Shown: positions 20,001 to 29,699 of the stretch, in pieces
Position numbering within the stretch: the stretch's first letter is position 1
Layout of the letters: each line of letters begins with the position of its first letter
From: Priapulus caudatus
Taxonomy: Eukaryota; Priapulida; Priapulimorpha; Priapulimorphida; Priapulidae
DNA: 37,273 nt
Reading direction: 5' to 3'
Assembly (NCBI RefSeq): GCF_000485595.1
Contig: NW_014579097.1
Span: 1 to 37,273, forward strand
Notes under the pieces: model-generated
What the model saw: the letters and a program-made list of their open reading frames with translations, nothing else
Databases searched by the model: none
What the model was told of the DNA's origin: nothing
Translations under genes and position numbers: made by a program

Positions 20001-20105
20001 TTCTATGACGCCTTCGATTTCTTTCTCTTAGCTACCGAAGATCTCTTTCATTTCCCCATCTAATTTATTCTACTCAGTTTTGAAAAAGTATCTTTTATCT
20101 TACGA

Positions 20106-20387
20106 TTACTGGGCTAACGTTTCCCAGTGGGTCAAACACGTACTGGCTACTAAACTCAAAACATTACGTTTAGTTACCGGTAAATTCTCAGCTTTCTCAG
20201 CAACCGGTCCGAACTCTAATCTGATGCTATCTGCTTCGTAATCCCAGTCCAATCCTAGGATCTTCAGACCTTTTGCACACCCATGTGTTACTAAGCTTGA
20301 CTTTGCATACGATTTCTCTTCATCCAACCTACTCACCTTACAGTTGGGCAAACTAACAGCGTCCTCTGACTGTATTTTTCCTCTCAA
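20106..20387 (-). pseudogene. BEL pol fragment: RT thumb/connection
   Basis: A 93-codon open stretch containing KILGLDWDYEADSIRLEF, which corresponds to the 'LGLxWxxxxDxxxF' block that follows the catalytic core in Pao/BEL reverse transcriptases. It is separated from the RT core by a frameshifted segment (20388-20494) with codons for DRMANGEFNLRKW. Equivalent pieces lie in element 1 (11040-11110) and element 2 (16250-16340). Confidence 0.8.
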
Positions 20388-20494
20388 CTCTCAATCATTA
20401 GTCACCCACTTCCTAAGTTTAAATTCCCCGTTCGCCATTCTATCTTTAGCGTCCTCTTATAGCATATAGGCAGTATCAGCAGTGCATTCTCCTT

Positions 20495-21352
20495 TTACCA
20501 GTCATCCACGTAGAACCCTTCTACCATTATTTTTGCAAATTTCTTATCCATCTCTGCATACTTAGATATAGGATACCGCAGTGTCGCGTTTAGCAAAAAC
20601 GACAATGCATTCACCCCGAAAACTACACGACAAAATCGATATTCTTCTACATCCATATTTCCTTGCAGTACATCTACTGACCAAAGAAATCTCAAACTTT
20701 CTCGATCTTTCTCATCGACCTCTATTGTCAGAAATGCGTTTTCAATATCTCCCACCAAGCATACTTTATTTTCTCTAAACCTTAGTAAAATCTTGTAGAG
20801 TAACGGGTTAAGTGAGGGGCCCACATGCAGACAGTCATTTAGTGAGATTCCCATCTTACTCTCTTTTGCTGACGCATCATATACGATCCGCAGCTTCGTT
20901 GTTGCTGCTTCCCTACGTATTACTTCCTGGTGTGGCAGATAGTGAACTTTCTCTCTTGGTTCAAGATCAACCATCTTTTCTGTGATACCCGAACTTAGCT
21001 GCTCTTTAACTATTGCATCATACTCTTCTAGTATCTCTGGCTCCCTCTTCAGCCTCTTAACCTGGTTTTTTATTCTTCCTAGACTGTTATCATAATTGCT
21101 TGGCAGCGTTCTGTGGCTCTCCTTCCATGGCAATTTCACTGAATACCTCCCACCAGTAAATCGTATGGTATCAGCAAACTCCTCACTTACATCCTCACTC
21201 TCTCTAATTCCCAGGGTTTCTAAATCCCATAACTTATGGATATCCCTGTCTATACTATCCTGCTCTGAACTGACATTCTCCCAGGATATAAGGTTCACTT
21301 GTGTTCCTAAACCATCCCTACTGATTTTACCCTTCAAAGGTCCTGACAGCAC
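20495..21352 (-). pseudogene. BEL pol fragment: reverse transcriptase core, 285 codons open
   Basis: Longest open piece of the element. Visible blocks are GGRYSVKLPWKESH (67-80), TKLRIVYDASAKES (152-165), the first catalytic Asp in VGDIENAFLTIEV (D202), the template/primer-grip-like YRFCRVVFGVNALSFLLNA (238-256), and YVDD (281-284) with the two further catalytic Asp residues, all typical of Pao/BEL RT. The frame breaks right after YVDDW. Its ATG is internal to the polyprotein, so it is not a true start. The enzyme would copy element RNA into DNA in virus-like particles, but this fragment lacks the surrounding domains. Confidence 0.9.
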
Positions 21353-21551
21353 CCATCCTACCTTCGTTTCTACTGCAACTGGTTGACCTATCTCCCCCCC
21401 CCCTTATCGTACGCCCACTCTGGAAACACCATAAATAATCTGTCCCTATCAGTATATCTATCTTCAGCTCGTCTTTCTCTTTGTACACATCTAAAAACCA
21501 AAGATTTCTCAAGTGCGGGTAATCTTTCTTCACAATCTCAATGTGTTCATT

Positions 21552-21896
21552 TTAAATATGAGAAATATATGGCACTACATATGCTTCTACTCGCGTAACC
21601 TTCCCGCCTGTCAAGGCTGTTATATCTATCTTAACTACATCTCTTAAACTAGTTTCTTTTGATTCTACACCGAATGTTTTTATTTCGAGCCACTCTTTTC
21701 TAATTACTTCTAGTTCATATCTACGAGCCGCCTCGTTGACCTTTCCCAGGGCAGTTTGTAAAGCCACGCGATCCCCCATCTCGACATGCATACTTGACGG
21801 CTCACGTGTTACCGTACTCGGCCCCGATTCCCGCTCCCTTTTATTATACTTGGGCTTTTCTCCCGCACACAACGACGTATGATGCCACCCCCACAA
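21552..21896 (-). pseudogene. BEL pol fragment: retropepsin region lacking the active site
   Basis: Contains VALQTALGKVNEAARRYE, the start of the BEL aspartic-protease (DUF1758-type) domain, and then WLEIKTFGVESKETS, which normally follows about 20 residues after the D-T/S-G catalytic loop. The D-T/S-G segment is missing. The same junction occurs in element 1 (9705-9800) and element 2 (14570-14680), so the loss predates the duplication of these copies. Confidence 0.75.
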
Positions 21897-21919
21897 CGTT
21901 TACACTTTACTACAACTGG

Positions 21920-21961
21920 ACAATCTCGGGCGCGATGCCCTTTCCTTATACACTTGTAACA
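21920..21961 (-). pseudogene. BEL gag fragment: second zinc knuckle
   Basis: Codons for CYKCIRKGHRARDC, a CX2CX4HX4C zinc knuckle, in a different frame from the first knuckle (21997-22305). The same knuckle is readable in element 2 near 14375-14410. Confidence 0.8.
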
Positions 21962-21996
21962 TCTAGCATATTTGCGCAGAAGCTCTTTTCTTTCCT

Positions 21997-22305
21997 TTAC
22001 ACCCGTACTTTAAAACAATTTTCATGGGCATGCTCTCCCAAACAAAATGCACATATATTGTCTCTGTCTCGTCCCGTGAACAAGGCACTCGCTGTCGAGG
22101 AAAGCTGTCCCCATCGTTGATTCTCTCTTCCCGGTCGGTCCGTCTGGCTCACTCTTTGTGGTGGCTGCACATGATGTTCCTCTCGCAGTGCTACTTCTCT
22201 TCGTAAGGCTTCGAGCATATCCTTCATTGACCAGTCCAGATACTTATTTTCCCGCGTAATTGTGAGTCTCAACGGCACCGGTAGCTTCTCCAAGATCGCG
22301 GGCAC
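21997..22305 (-). pseudogene. BEL gag fragment with first zinc knuckle
   Basis: 102 open codons. Residues 8-46 (LPVPLRLTITRE...WSMKDMLEALRREVALREEH) look like the C-terminal part of a DUF1759-type gag domain. C85-X2-C88-X3-H92-X4-C97 is a CCHC nucleic-acid-binding knuckle. A frameshift separates it from the second knuckle just downstream. Confidence 0.8.
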
Positions 22306-23141
22306 AACTATTCTCGAATAAGTTTTTTTCCGGGAGGCCCAACGCCTTCAATCATCTATAGTGCGTTTTGACTGTATCGCACAAGGCTCTCAGCCGCACG
22401 GTATCTCTCTCACTGAATACCGGTGCAATGTTCAGGAGTTCGTTCACGTGCGCTCGTTGTATGATATTCTTCTTCCCATATCGTTTCTTGCAGCTTGATA
22501 ATTCGCGCTAGTTAATGCGAACCCCGCAACCGCAGATTTCGCGGGTTCTTCCACCAGTCCTCGCAAATATGTGAATTTATCCACATCTGACAAGCATTCA
22601 TTTCCATAAATGGCGCTCTCGTAACAGTCCTAAAGTCCTTGTCATTCGTGTACTTTTCCGTTGAACTTCCTTACCTCTAGCTTAGGTAATTTAGGCCTCA
22701 CTGCCTTTTGCAGACGATACTGGGCGCAACTCCGATACTGGCTGCTCTGTTGCTCCTTGTCCCTCTCGCTCATTTGGAACCAGCTGCCATCCATGTATCC
22801 TTGAAATCATGTCTTGCACTTCTACTGTAAACGTGCCAGCTTCTTCCACTTCTACTTATATATCCATGTCTTATTTCTTACTCATTATCTCTAGAATCTC
22901 TTCGTCTAATCTCTGTACGGTAGCAAGCTTTTCTGTCAGCATTGCTATGTTGTGTTAACCTTCTCTCATTGTCACTAGGCATACTAGTACTAGTAGTAGT
23001 ACTCTCAGCCATCCAAGTGCTGATGTAGTGGCCCTAGGGGTGGCCGACTACGGTTCGACAGACGTTAATTGTATTGTAACGCGTGTCCCAGTAGTGGGAT
23101 TCAGTGTCCGCTCCCTGCCGGTATAACAGGCAGGACGGTGA

Positions 23142-24841
23142 TGTTGCGTAGCAGATAACAGGTAGCACCAAACGAACAGAACACAGATATATTTGGTTAA
23201 CGGTATGGTTATAGCTTTATTCCTTGTTACTAGTTCACAAATAATTCCTCTGCGCTCGTATGTGCCGCAGATCCTATCACCACTAGATTAATATTGACGA
23301 AGTAACACGTCGCTGGTTTCGTCGCGTAGACCTAGGCAGTCTCCAAGGTGTCTCCCTCTTCTCCACGCCTGCCTCTATCTAACCGGAATCCCGTTCTTCT
23401 CTGTCCTCGTTTTATTCCCCTCTCCCGTTCGTCTCCGGTTTTTACCTACCTGAAAACCTGTGCTTCTTCCCTATCTCTCTGGCGCTTTCTCTTTCCCTCT
23501 CTTCTTCTTCCTTCTCTCCTTCATCTTCTTCTTGTCCTCCTTCTTCTTCCTCTTTTTCCTAGACCTGAAAATAATGCTTCTCTTTTCCTCTTTCTCTTCG
23601 TCCTCTTCTTCTTCTTCCTACCTAGACCTAACCTGAAAAGCAACACACTAACTCTGCTCTGTTCGACGCGCCTTATATACCTAGCTGGCAACGCGCAGAT
23701 TTCGTTCACTGGCGCAATCACTGTGGTGCAATCGTTTCACCCGATGACGCAACCCGTGGCTGGTACAGCTTATTGCATCATCTCATGCAACCCGTGCCTA
23801 TACGTAACTATTCCTCTCTTCGACCACTTATAGACTCTTCATTCTATTCAAATCCCCTCATATATTATGCTGGCTAATAATATATAATCGGCTAATAATA
23901 CAAAACCCCGTTGATTATTATACCCTATTTATCTCGTTATCGCTTTTCGCGTAAACACTCCTTGTTTTCCCCGACAGGCAGCGGCAGCAGCAGTGATAGC
24001 ATGATCCAAGATGGCTGCGCCCATGGACGTGCGTGTTGACATATATTTATGTGCGGTCTATATCTTATCCTCTCTTTAGTAAATATATGGCTATATTACA
24101 TCTATATTGTGAGTTCAGTCTATCCATCCTGATCTAGTCTACTGCTCCTGTAAGTTACACACCCCCGAAATCTCCACACTGACACTTGTCATGATTTTCT
24201 TGGCATAAGCTCTATGTCCTCCTCTCATCCTCTTCTTCTTCAATAGTTTTTCCATTGCGACAATGTATCGTTCACTCAGTTGCCGACGATCTGTCTATCC
24301 GGTCTATCCGGTCTATCACTTCGGTCTAACAATCCGATCTAATAATCCTCTGGCTCAAAGGACCATGTGTTGCAAAATCGCTTGTGCCGGTTCTATCGTC
24401 TAGCTATATATTGCACACTCTATCATTAATACTAAACACTCTAAATATATATATATCACTCATGGGTTTATTTAATATACACACTCTGTACAGTCACTCT
24501 ACTTTCCTTGCATTACCACTCTCTACATCCTTCTCCGTCAACACTCTTTTCCAATCTCTCTTCCTTCTCTTGCGTTCCTCGTACCACTCTCTCTCCGCCG
24601 CGAAAACCCCGAACCCACACACAATGTATCCATTATCATAAACATTCATAAAAAGTCTCTCCCCCTACACGTCATCGCTCCCCAGCCGGCGCCGCCGCAC
24701 CGAACCCATTCTCCGATACTTTTTCTTACACATCATACATATCTACACATTCACAGTCTACAAATCATCTGATATTATCAAGAGTACATATTCATACAAT
24801 TATACATTATGCTATACGTTTATACATGATATTTTCCAACA
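23142..24841 (-). mobile_element. BEL/Pao long terminal repeat, 5' (element 3)
   Basis: On the minus strand it starts TGTTGGAAAATATC at 24841 and tentatively ends ..CGCAACA at 23142, giving matched TGTT/AACA termini over 1.7 kb. A TATA-like 'taggtatataagg' lies near 23680, and AATAAA near 23220 may be the poly(A) signal. It matches 6659-8334 over its length. The CT-rich stretch 23340-23640 yields the spurious ORF at 23348-23833. The LTR interrupts GPCR copy 4 right after the codons for PLHY. Confidence 0.7.
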
Positions 24842-25273
24842 GTAGTGTAGCGGTCGTGATATTGCAATGTACCCATCTATGTTAATGACAATCAGAAAGT
24901 TCATTGATGCAAGTCCCGAGAGCGTAACGACAGCGCCATGTCCAAGGCATATGATCTTTGGCGGGAATTCGATTAGAAAGGTCATTGGTGAGATGAAGAC
25001 TCCTCGGACGCCCATAATAAAATCAGCAACAGCCAAGTTTTCGATCAGCTTGTGTGCCGGCTCCTGCAGGTGTGATGTGCGTGTCACAGCCAAGATAACG
25101 AGAAGATTAGCAAATATGCTGATCATGTTGAGAGGACTCAGCAGGTAAGCGATCCACGCCTGAATCGCTTTAACCGTTCCCTGTTCAACGTCCGACTCCA
25201 TACAGCCGACCAAGCTCCCATTCTCGGACACGGACCCGGAGATGTTGCACAGTGAACCATTAGCTGTCGCCAT
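24842..25273 (-). pseudogene. GPCR pseudogene, first 144 codons (copy 4)
   Basis: Open from the ATG at 25273 and highly similar to residues 1-144 of the full receptor, with differences such as IANL to IENL in TM2 and NRY to DGY at the TM3 end. It runs into the LTR after PLHY, adding a short unrelated tail (CWKISCINV). It lacks TM4-TM7 and cannot be a working receptor. Similarity to the other copies ends about 50 bases upstream of the ATG (25324), so the TATA is absent. Confidence 0.88.
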
Positions 25274-26254
25274 GATGCAGAAATAAATCTCACCACGCCA
25301 GCTGCGTAACACTAATGGTGTGCCAAGACACACACTGCGGCTTCATATTACATTGATATCTCCACTTATTATAATTGCATCCGAGACAGTCGATATACTT
25401 TTGNGCTAGATCATATAGAAATAATATTTCTATATTTTTCTAAATATCTACAATATTTCTACGGCTGCTAGATAATATACATTGTGGCCGACATTCTACA
25501 TTTACAGACACAGTTGTCATCGGCCATCAAGGCGCACATGCAATAAGACGAAGACACACTGCTATGCTTATCTATTGCAGAGGGCGCGTAACCAGTACTG
25601 CTTTCACGTTTATAATTTCAATCAAGCATCTCAAAAACATTACGGAATCTGTCGAAGTCGATGATTAAATAATTGTGTCGTCTGGTGTACAGAAACAGGT
25701 TACATATCAATTACAGATTGTATTTAATTTCATGCACGAAAACAATTCAACGGCATAAAACAATTTTGTTAACAGCTATATTAATTTCGACTTCCAAATC
25801 TGCCAGTAAAATTGAATATACTAATTATTATGTTGTTTTTATACTCCGCAGTGTTAGTACAATATATACAATTAAACAAAGCGTCGCAGTAAATTCAAAT
25901 ATCGAATATGGTTTATTATTTATTTTATGCCTTTCGATTAGAATTTCTGTTTCGTACAATTAAGAATAAGACGGGCACCTGTACGATTACATAATATAAT
26001 AAAAAATGATTAATGGAATACTCATATTTAAAAAAACAATAAGCAATAGATATTTTTAATTAGCGTACGAGATTTTATTCCGCATATTCGCAATATTTTT
26101 TCAAACATTGTTACTGATACATTATTACGCATACCGCGATTCGAAATAAATTAACACGAAATATAAGCAGAAGCACACCGCAATGCCGAATAAAAAACAA
26201 TTTGTGATGGTTTTTGAAGATTCGGACAGCCATGCTAGTTTTAATCGCTGAATG

Positions 26255-26297
<43 letters not shown>

Positions 26298-26378
26298 ATC
26301 TTCTTTATATTTATCTATATATATATATATATATTAATATATTACTCAAACTATCTCAATATATATATATATATATTA

Positions 26379-26424
<46 letters not shown>

Positions 26425-26941
26425 AATTCTCGCGATCTTTGCTCTTAATTATTTATATCATCTCATTTAAACTAGTAAGATTATAAGAAACACGTGTTCA
26501 CATTTTATAGCTATAATTTTCTCAGTATCATAATGATATGATAGTGATTTTAACAACTCTACTTACTAACATTGCTTCAACATAACTAGTGAATCGTAAT
26601 TATTAAACCAAAGAAAAAAATTAACGCACTGCTCGCAAAATGGTACGATTCATTTTGTCATTTGAAAAATCACAAATAAATTCCCATACAATAAAATATA
26701 GATAGATTCAATCTGCTCATCGCAGTATACATAATTCATTACCATTTCATAAGCATATGAACAAGTGGCACTCAATCATATCAGTTCAGTTTATGGAGAA
26801 ATCCGCCAGTACCCATACATAACCACGTATATTACTGTTCGCGAATATACGGTAGAAGTATGCATAGCTTTAATTACACGAATTGTTCGAACCTTTGTAA
26901 CTGAACCTTCCATTGCAGCAAATATGTGTTCGGGTGTTATA
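25274..26941. other. AT-rich intergenic DNA, no gene found
   Basis: Contains a single N at 25404, possibly a join, and only short AT-rich ORFs with no domains. The main landmark is the (TA)n tract, listed separately. Confidence 0.6.
26256..26420. repeat. (TA)n microsatellite in three blocks
   Basis: Runs of TA at about 26256-26296, 26315-26334 and 26360-26420, separated by short interruptions. The blocks are self-complementary and could extrude as a cruciform. The Ile/Tyr ORFs over them are artefacts. Confidence 0.95.
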
Positions 26942-27500
26942 AGGCAGTTAATCCGTCCGCCAGTATGTGAAATACTGACATAACGCCCTTGCGCCACAAC
27001 GTCACTATTTCACATACGCAGCGTAGAACTATGTAGAACTGTTACGTATTGGTCGGAGCTGTACGTCACTATTCTACGTTGCGCTCGCCAAGCTATGTGA
27101 ACATTTCACATAATAATTTTGTTGGCGTTTGCCGATAGACGCCACTGTCACCATTTTGTATATTATGTGTGATAAATTCATTAACTTTTATTGAAGAGTA
27201 GACACAACTAACAAAGATTAGAACGTATTTGTAGAGCTGAAATAAAAAATTTTGTTGTAGGACGTGTGTTAGCGGCAAGATCTTTGACATTCGATACGTT
27301 ATAGTGTATTTGTCGCAGACAAGTGCACGAGAAACCACTACCAGCCAAGTTTGATCGGAGCCAGCAAGGTATTTTTTAAAAATAGGTAGCCTACTTATTA
27401 GCTAAAAAAAGCTAATATTAGTAGGTCTGTACGCCGTGCAAGACGGTCTTTGATATTCTAAGACTATGTCTACATGCTCGATCACTCGTGTTTAAAATAT
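26942..27500 (+). repeat. Module A2 without A1 (copy E, first part)
   Basis: Matches 5332-5870 from 'gcagttaatccgtccgcc'. The left flank (gtgttcgggtgttataag) is unrelated to A1, so A2 can exist on its own. The shared N-terminal 18 residues of the ORFs at 5200-5385 and 26791-26997 (MAQGRYVSISHTGGRINC) come from A2, and their tails differ because they run into different flanks. Confidence 0.8.
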
Positions 27501-27529
27501 GCGGTCCACAATTAGGGGGCTTAGTAGTA

Positions 27530-28047
27530 GGACTAGTAAGTTCAAAGTTGGTTAGGGAACTAGTACTAGTAGTAGTACTACTAGTACTACTAGTACTAGT
27601 ACAGTAGTACTACTAGTAGTAGTACCAGGAGTAAGATAATATAGATATATATAATAGATAATATATTATCTTACTCCTGGTAGTACTACTACTAGTAGGG
27701 CCTTCTAGTACTAGTAGTAGTACTACTAGTACTACTAGTACTAGTACAGTAGTACTACTTGTAGTAGTACTACTACTAGTAGGGCCTACTAGTACGAGTA
27801 GTACTACTACTAGTAGGGCCTACTAGTACTAGTAGTACTACTACTAGTAGTTTGTAATAGTAGTAATACTAATAGTATACTATTACTAGTAATAGTAGTA
27901 TTAGTAATACTACTATTACTCCTACTAGTATAGTAATAGTATAGCTCTAGTAGGCCTAGTAGTAGTACTAGTAGTACTAAACTAAGCTATAGTACTAGTA
28001 GGCCTACTACTAGTAGTACTAGTAGTAGGCCTACTAGTACTATAGCT
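27530..28047. repeat. Palindrome field of TACTAG/GTAGTAC words
   Basis: About 500 bases made almost only of tactag, agtactact, 'gtagggcctac' and similar self-complementary words. A long inverted repeat has arms at 27613-27643 and 27662-27694 (ctagtagtagtaccaggagtaagataatat and its complement) around an AT-rich loop. It lies inside module A2, at the point where copy A has only 'ggaactagtactagtattagtaatacgtactagtctatag' (5909-5948). Confidence 0.85.
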
Positions 28048-28265
28048 GATACTGATAGGGTCTATGTCCCCCAGGGTACTACCGGAACGTACCCTGGTAA
28101 CTATCTAGCTGATATGGTTAGGGTTAGGGTTAGAGTTAGTTAGTAGGCGTAGGCGACTCCCTAAACTCGTTAGTGGCGTAGGCGAGGTACGGTCCGGCAT
28201 ATTAGATAGTAGTATTTAGTACCAGGGTACGTTCCGGCAGTACCCTGGGGACATAGACCCTATCA
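28048..28265. repeat. Module A2 end with half-hairpins and TTAGGG (copy E, second part)
   Basis: 'tagggtctatgtcccccagggtactaccggaacgtaccctggta', then TTAGGG units (28110-28135), 'ggcgtaggcgactccctaaactcgttagtgg', then 'ggtacggtccggcatattag' and a second 'ccagggtacgttccggcagtaccctggggacatagaccctat' in the opposite sense. The two ccctggggg cores, about 170 bases apart, form an outer inverted repeat enclosing the telomere-type tract. Confidence 0.75.
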
Positions 28266-28271
28266 GCCCTA

Positions 28272-28321
28272 CTATAGCCCGCGCACAATTGCCGGAGGCG
28301 TGCGGCAACTGTACGTGGGCT
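28272..28321. repeat. Short stem-loop (19-base arms)
   Basis: 'agcccgcgcacaattgccg' and 'cggcaactgtacgtgggct' pair at 16 of 19 positions around an 8-base loop, directly after the A2 end. Confidence 0.6.
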
Positions 28322-29455
28322 ATAGTACTAGAGCTAGTACTAGTATATTACTATTAGTAATACTAATACTATACCGACCGACCGCGACCGACCGTAACGA
28401 CAAACGACAAAAGTCGCGGCGACTGGCGCAGACACACTGCAGCGATGGCGACCGATGTTAGGTCAAAGTTCACCCAACATTCGCCACAGTGGCACACATG
28501 AGCAAACGGCAAAAACGCCTGCTGCGTGTGTGTGCAATGGCTCATTAGAACACAATAGTTTTTAATTTTCTGAAGTCATTTGTTGTTCCGTGTGGTTTCC
28601 GTTGTTCCGTGTGACTTACACATGAATAATACTTAAAGTTATTCACGAGTAAATACAGTACATGTAAAATCGTAATGAAATTCACACAACGTTTATTTTT
28701 GCGTGCCGGCACGCTCATTCTGTGTCATTCCCGATTGCAGGCTTTTCCTCAATCCCAGGAATTAAAGAGTTTTGCTGTCGTCCTCTCATCCCAGCGATGC
28801 CCACTCCTCTACATATTCAGTAATGAACATGCCCCAAGCGACTTATAAACAATCGTACCCCCCATTACATCAATCAATGCTGCCCCGGCCAGGGAGCGAA
28901 TTTTTTTTCCTACACGTTATATCCATTGGGCTCTTCTGATTGGTTGCTTTGATTTGCTTTGACTCAACAAACCTTCAAAACAATCTGAGAACAAACGCCA
29001 TTTGCAAATATTTCTTTTGGTTTATGATCGGTAGATAAGTACGTTTTCTGATGTATTTTCTATGAAAAACACACATTTTACTCATTAATATAAAATATAA
29101 TATCACTATAATTACAATCTTTGTGTAAATGTGTTATTTTCATCATAATCTTAAGTTATGAGAGGGTCTGGGCTCTCGTAATACTACATACGTACGTATA
29201 CGTACTCGTACTTCACTTCGTCGCAGGCAGGAGGAAGGAGTGAAGAGCTATTGTGCTGGATCCGACAGGTAGGTTCTATAGCGGATGATATATTTTGGCA
29301 CTCTGAAACATAATAGATCGCGTTTGCGGGTTATTGATAGGTGCTGCCACCTTTGCAATGTGTTATGCAAAATTATAGTGCAGGAAGTTACTGCTTTTTT
29401 GTTGTCAAGAGTGCCTCCGGTGCGCGGTACCCCTGCGGTGGTATCCGGTGCGCGG
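28322..29455. other. Intergenic, no gene found
   Basis: A GACCGACC/GTCGC-rich stretch (28375-28480) resembles the spacer at 541-1289. The rest is ordinary AT-rich sequence. No ORF with recognisable domains was seen on either strand. Confidence 0.5.
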
Positions 29456-29593
29456 TAACGGTAACGGTAACCCTAACTCCAACACCTCCAACACTAACCC
29501 TAACACTAAATACCTATATAGCTGATCGCTATATATAGGGGGTGTGATCCACAAAAATAATCTATGGTGTGGGAACAGATATCATGATGCCAA

Positions 29594-29640
29594 AACTCTA
29601 ACCCTGCCCCTAACCCTAACCCTAACCCTAACCCTAACCT
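29594..29640 (-). repeat. Interstitial (CCCTAA)n telomere-type tract
   Basis: CCCTAA units, perfect after the first, followed by a degenerate ACTAAT run to about 29690. A looser 'ggtaacggtaaccctaac..ccaacactaaccctaac' tract lies at 29455-29510. Both contain only artefactual Leu/Thr ORFs. Confidence 0.9.
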
Positions 29641-29699
29641 ATTTACTAATACTAATACTAATACTAATAATATTAATCCTAATACTAGTGCTGCCACGT

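Larger units (their letters stand above)
20001..23141 (-). pseudogene. BEL/Pao gag-pol pseudogene (element 3, best preserved)
   Basis: Internal region of a Pao/BEL LTR retrotransposon, broken into several frames. On the minus strand it runs: gag start ATG near 23011 followed by codons for AESTTTSTSMPSDNERR, gag body (about 22950-22000), two CCHC knuckles, retropepsin region (21896-21552), reverse transcriptase (21352-20495), thumb/connection (about 20490-20020), and then a stop of homology before RNase H where hairpin H begins. Between 20050 and 22500 the sequence is cleaner than in elements 1 and 2. The individual pieces are listed separately. No complete polyprotein frame exists here. Confidence 0.88.

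Noticed and set aside
23348-23833. 161-codon ORF (plus)
   Set aside because: Ser/Leu/Phe-rich reading of the CT-rich strand of the LTR; the equivalent region in element 1 is not open.
26214-26486. Ile/Tyr-rich ORFs
   Set aside because: Translation of the (TA)n tract.
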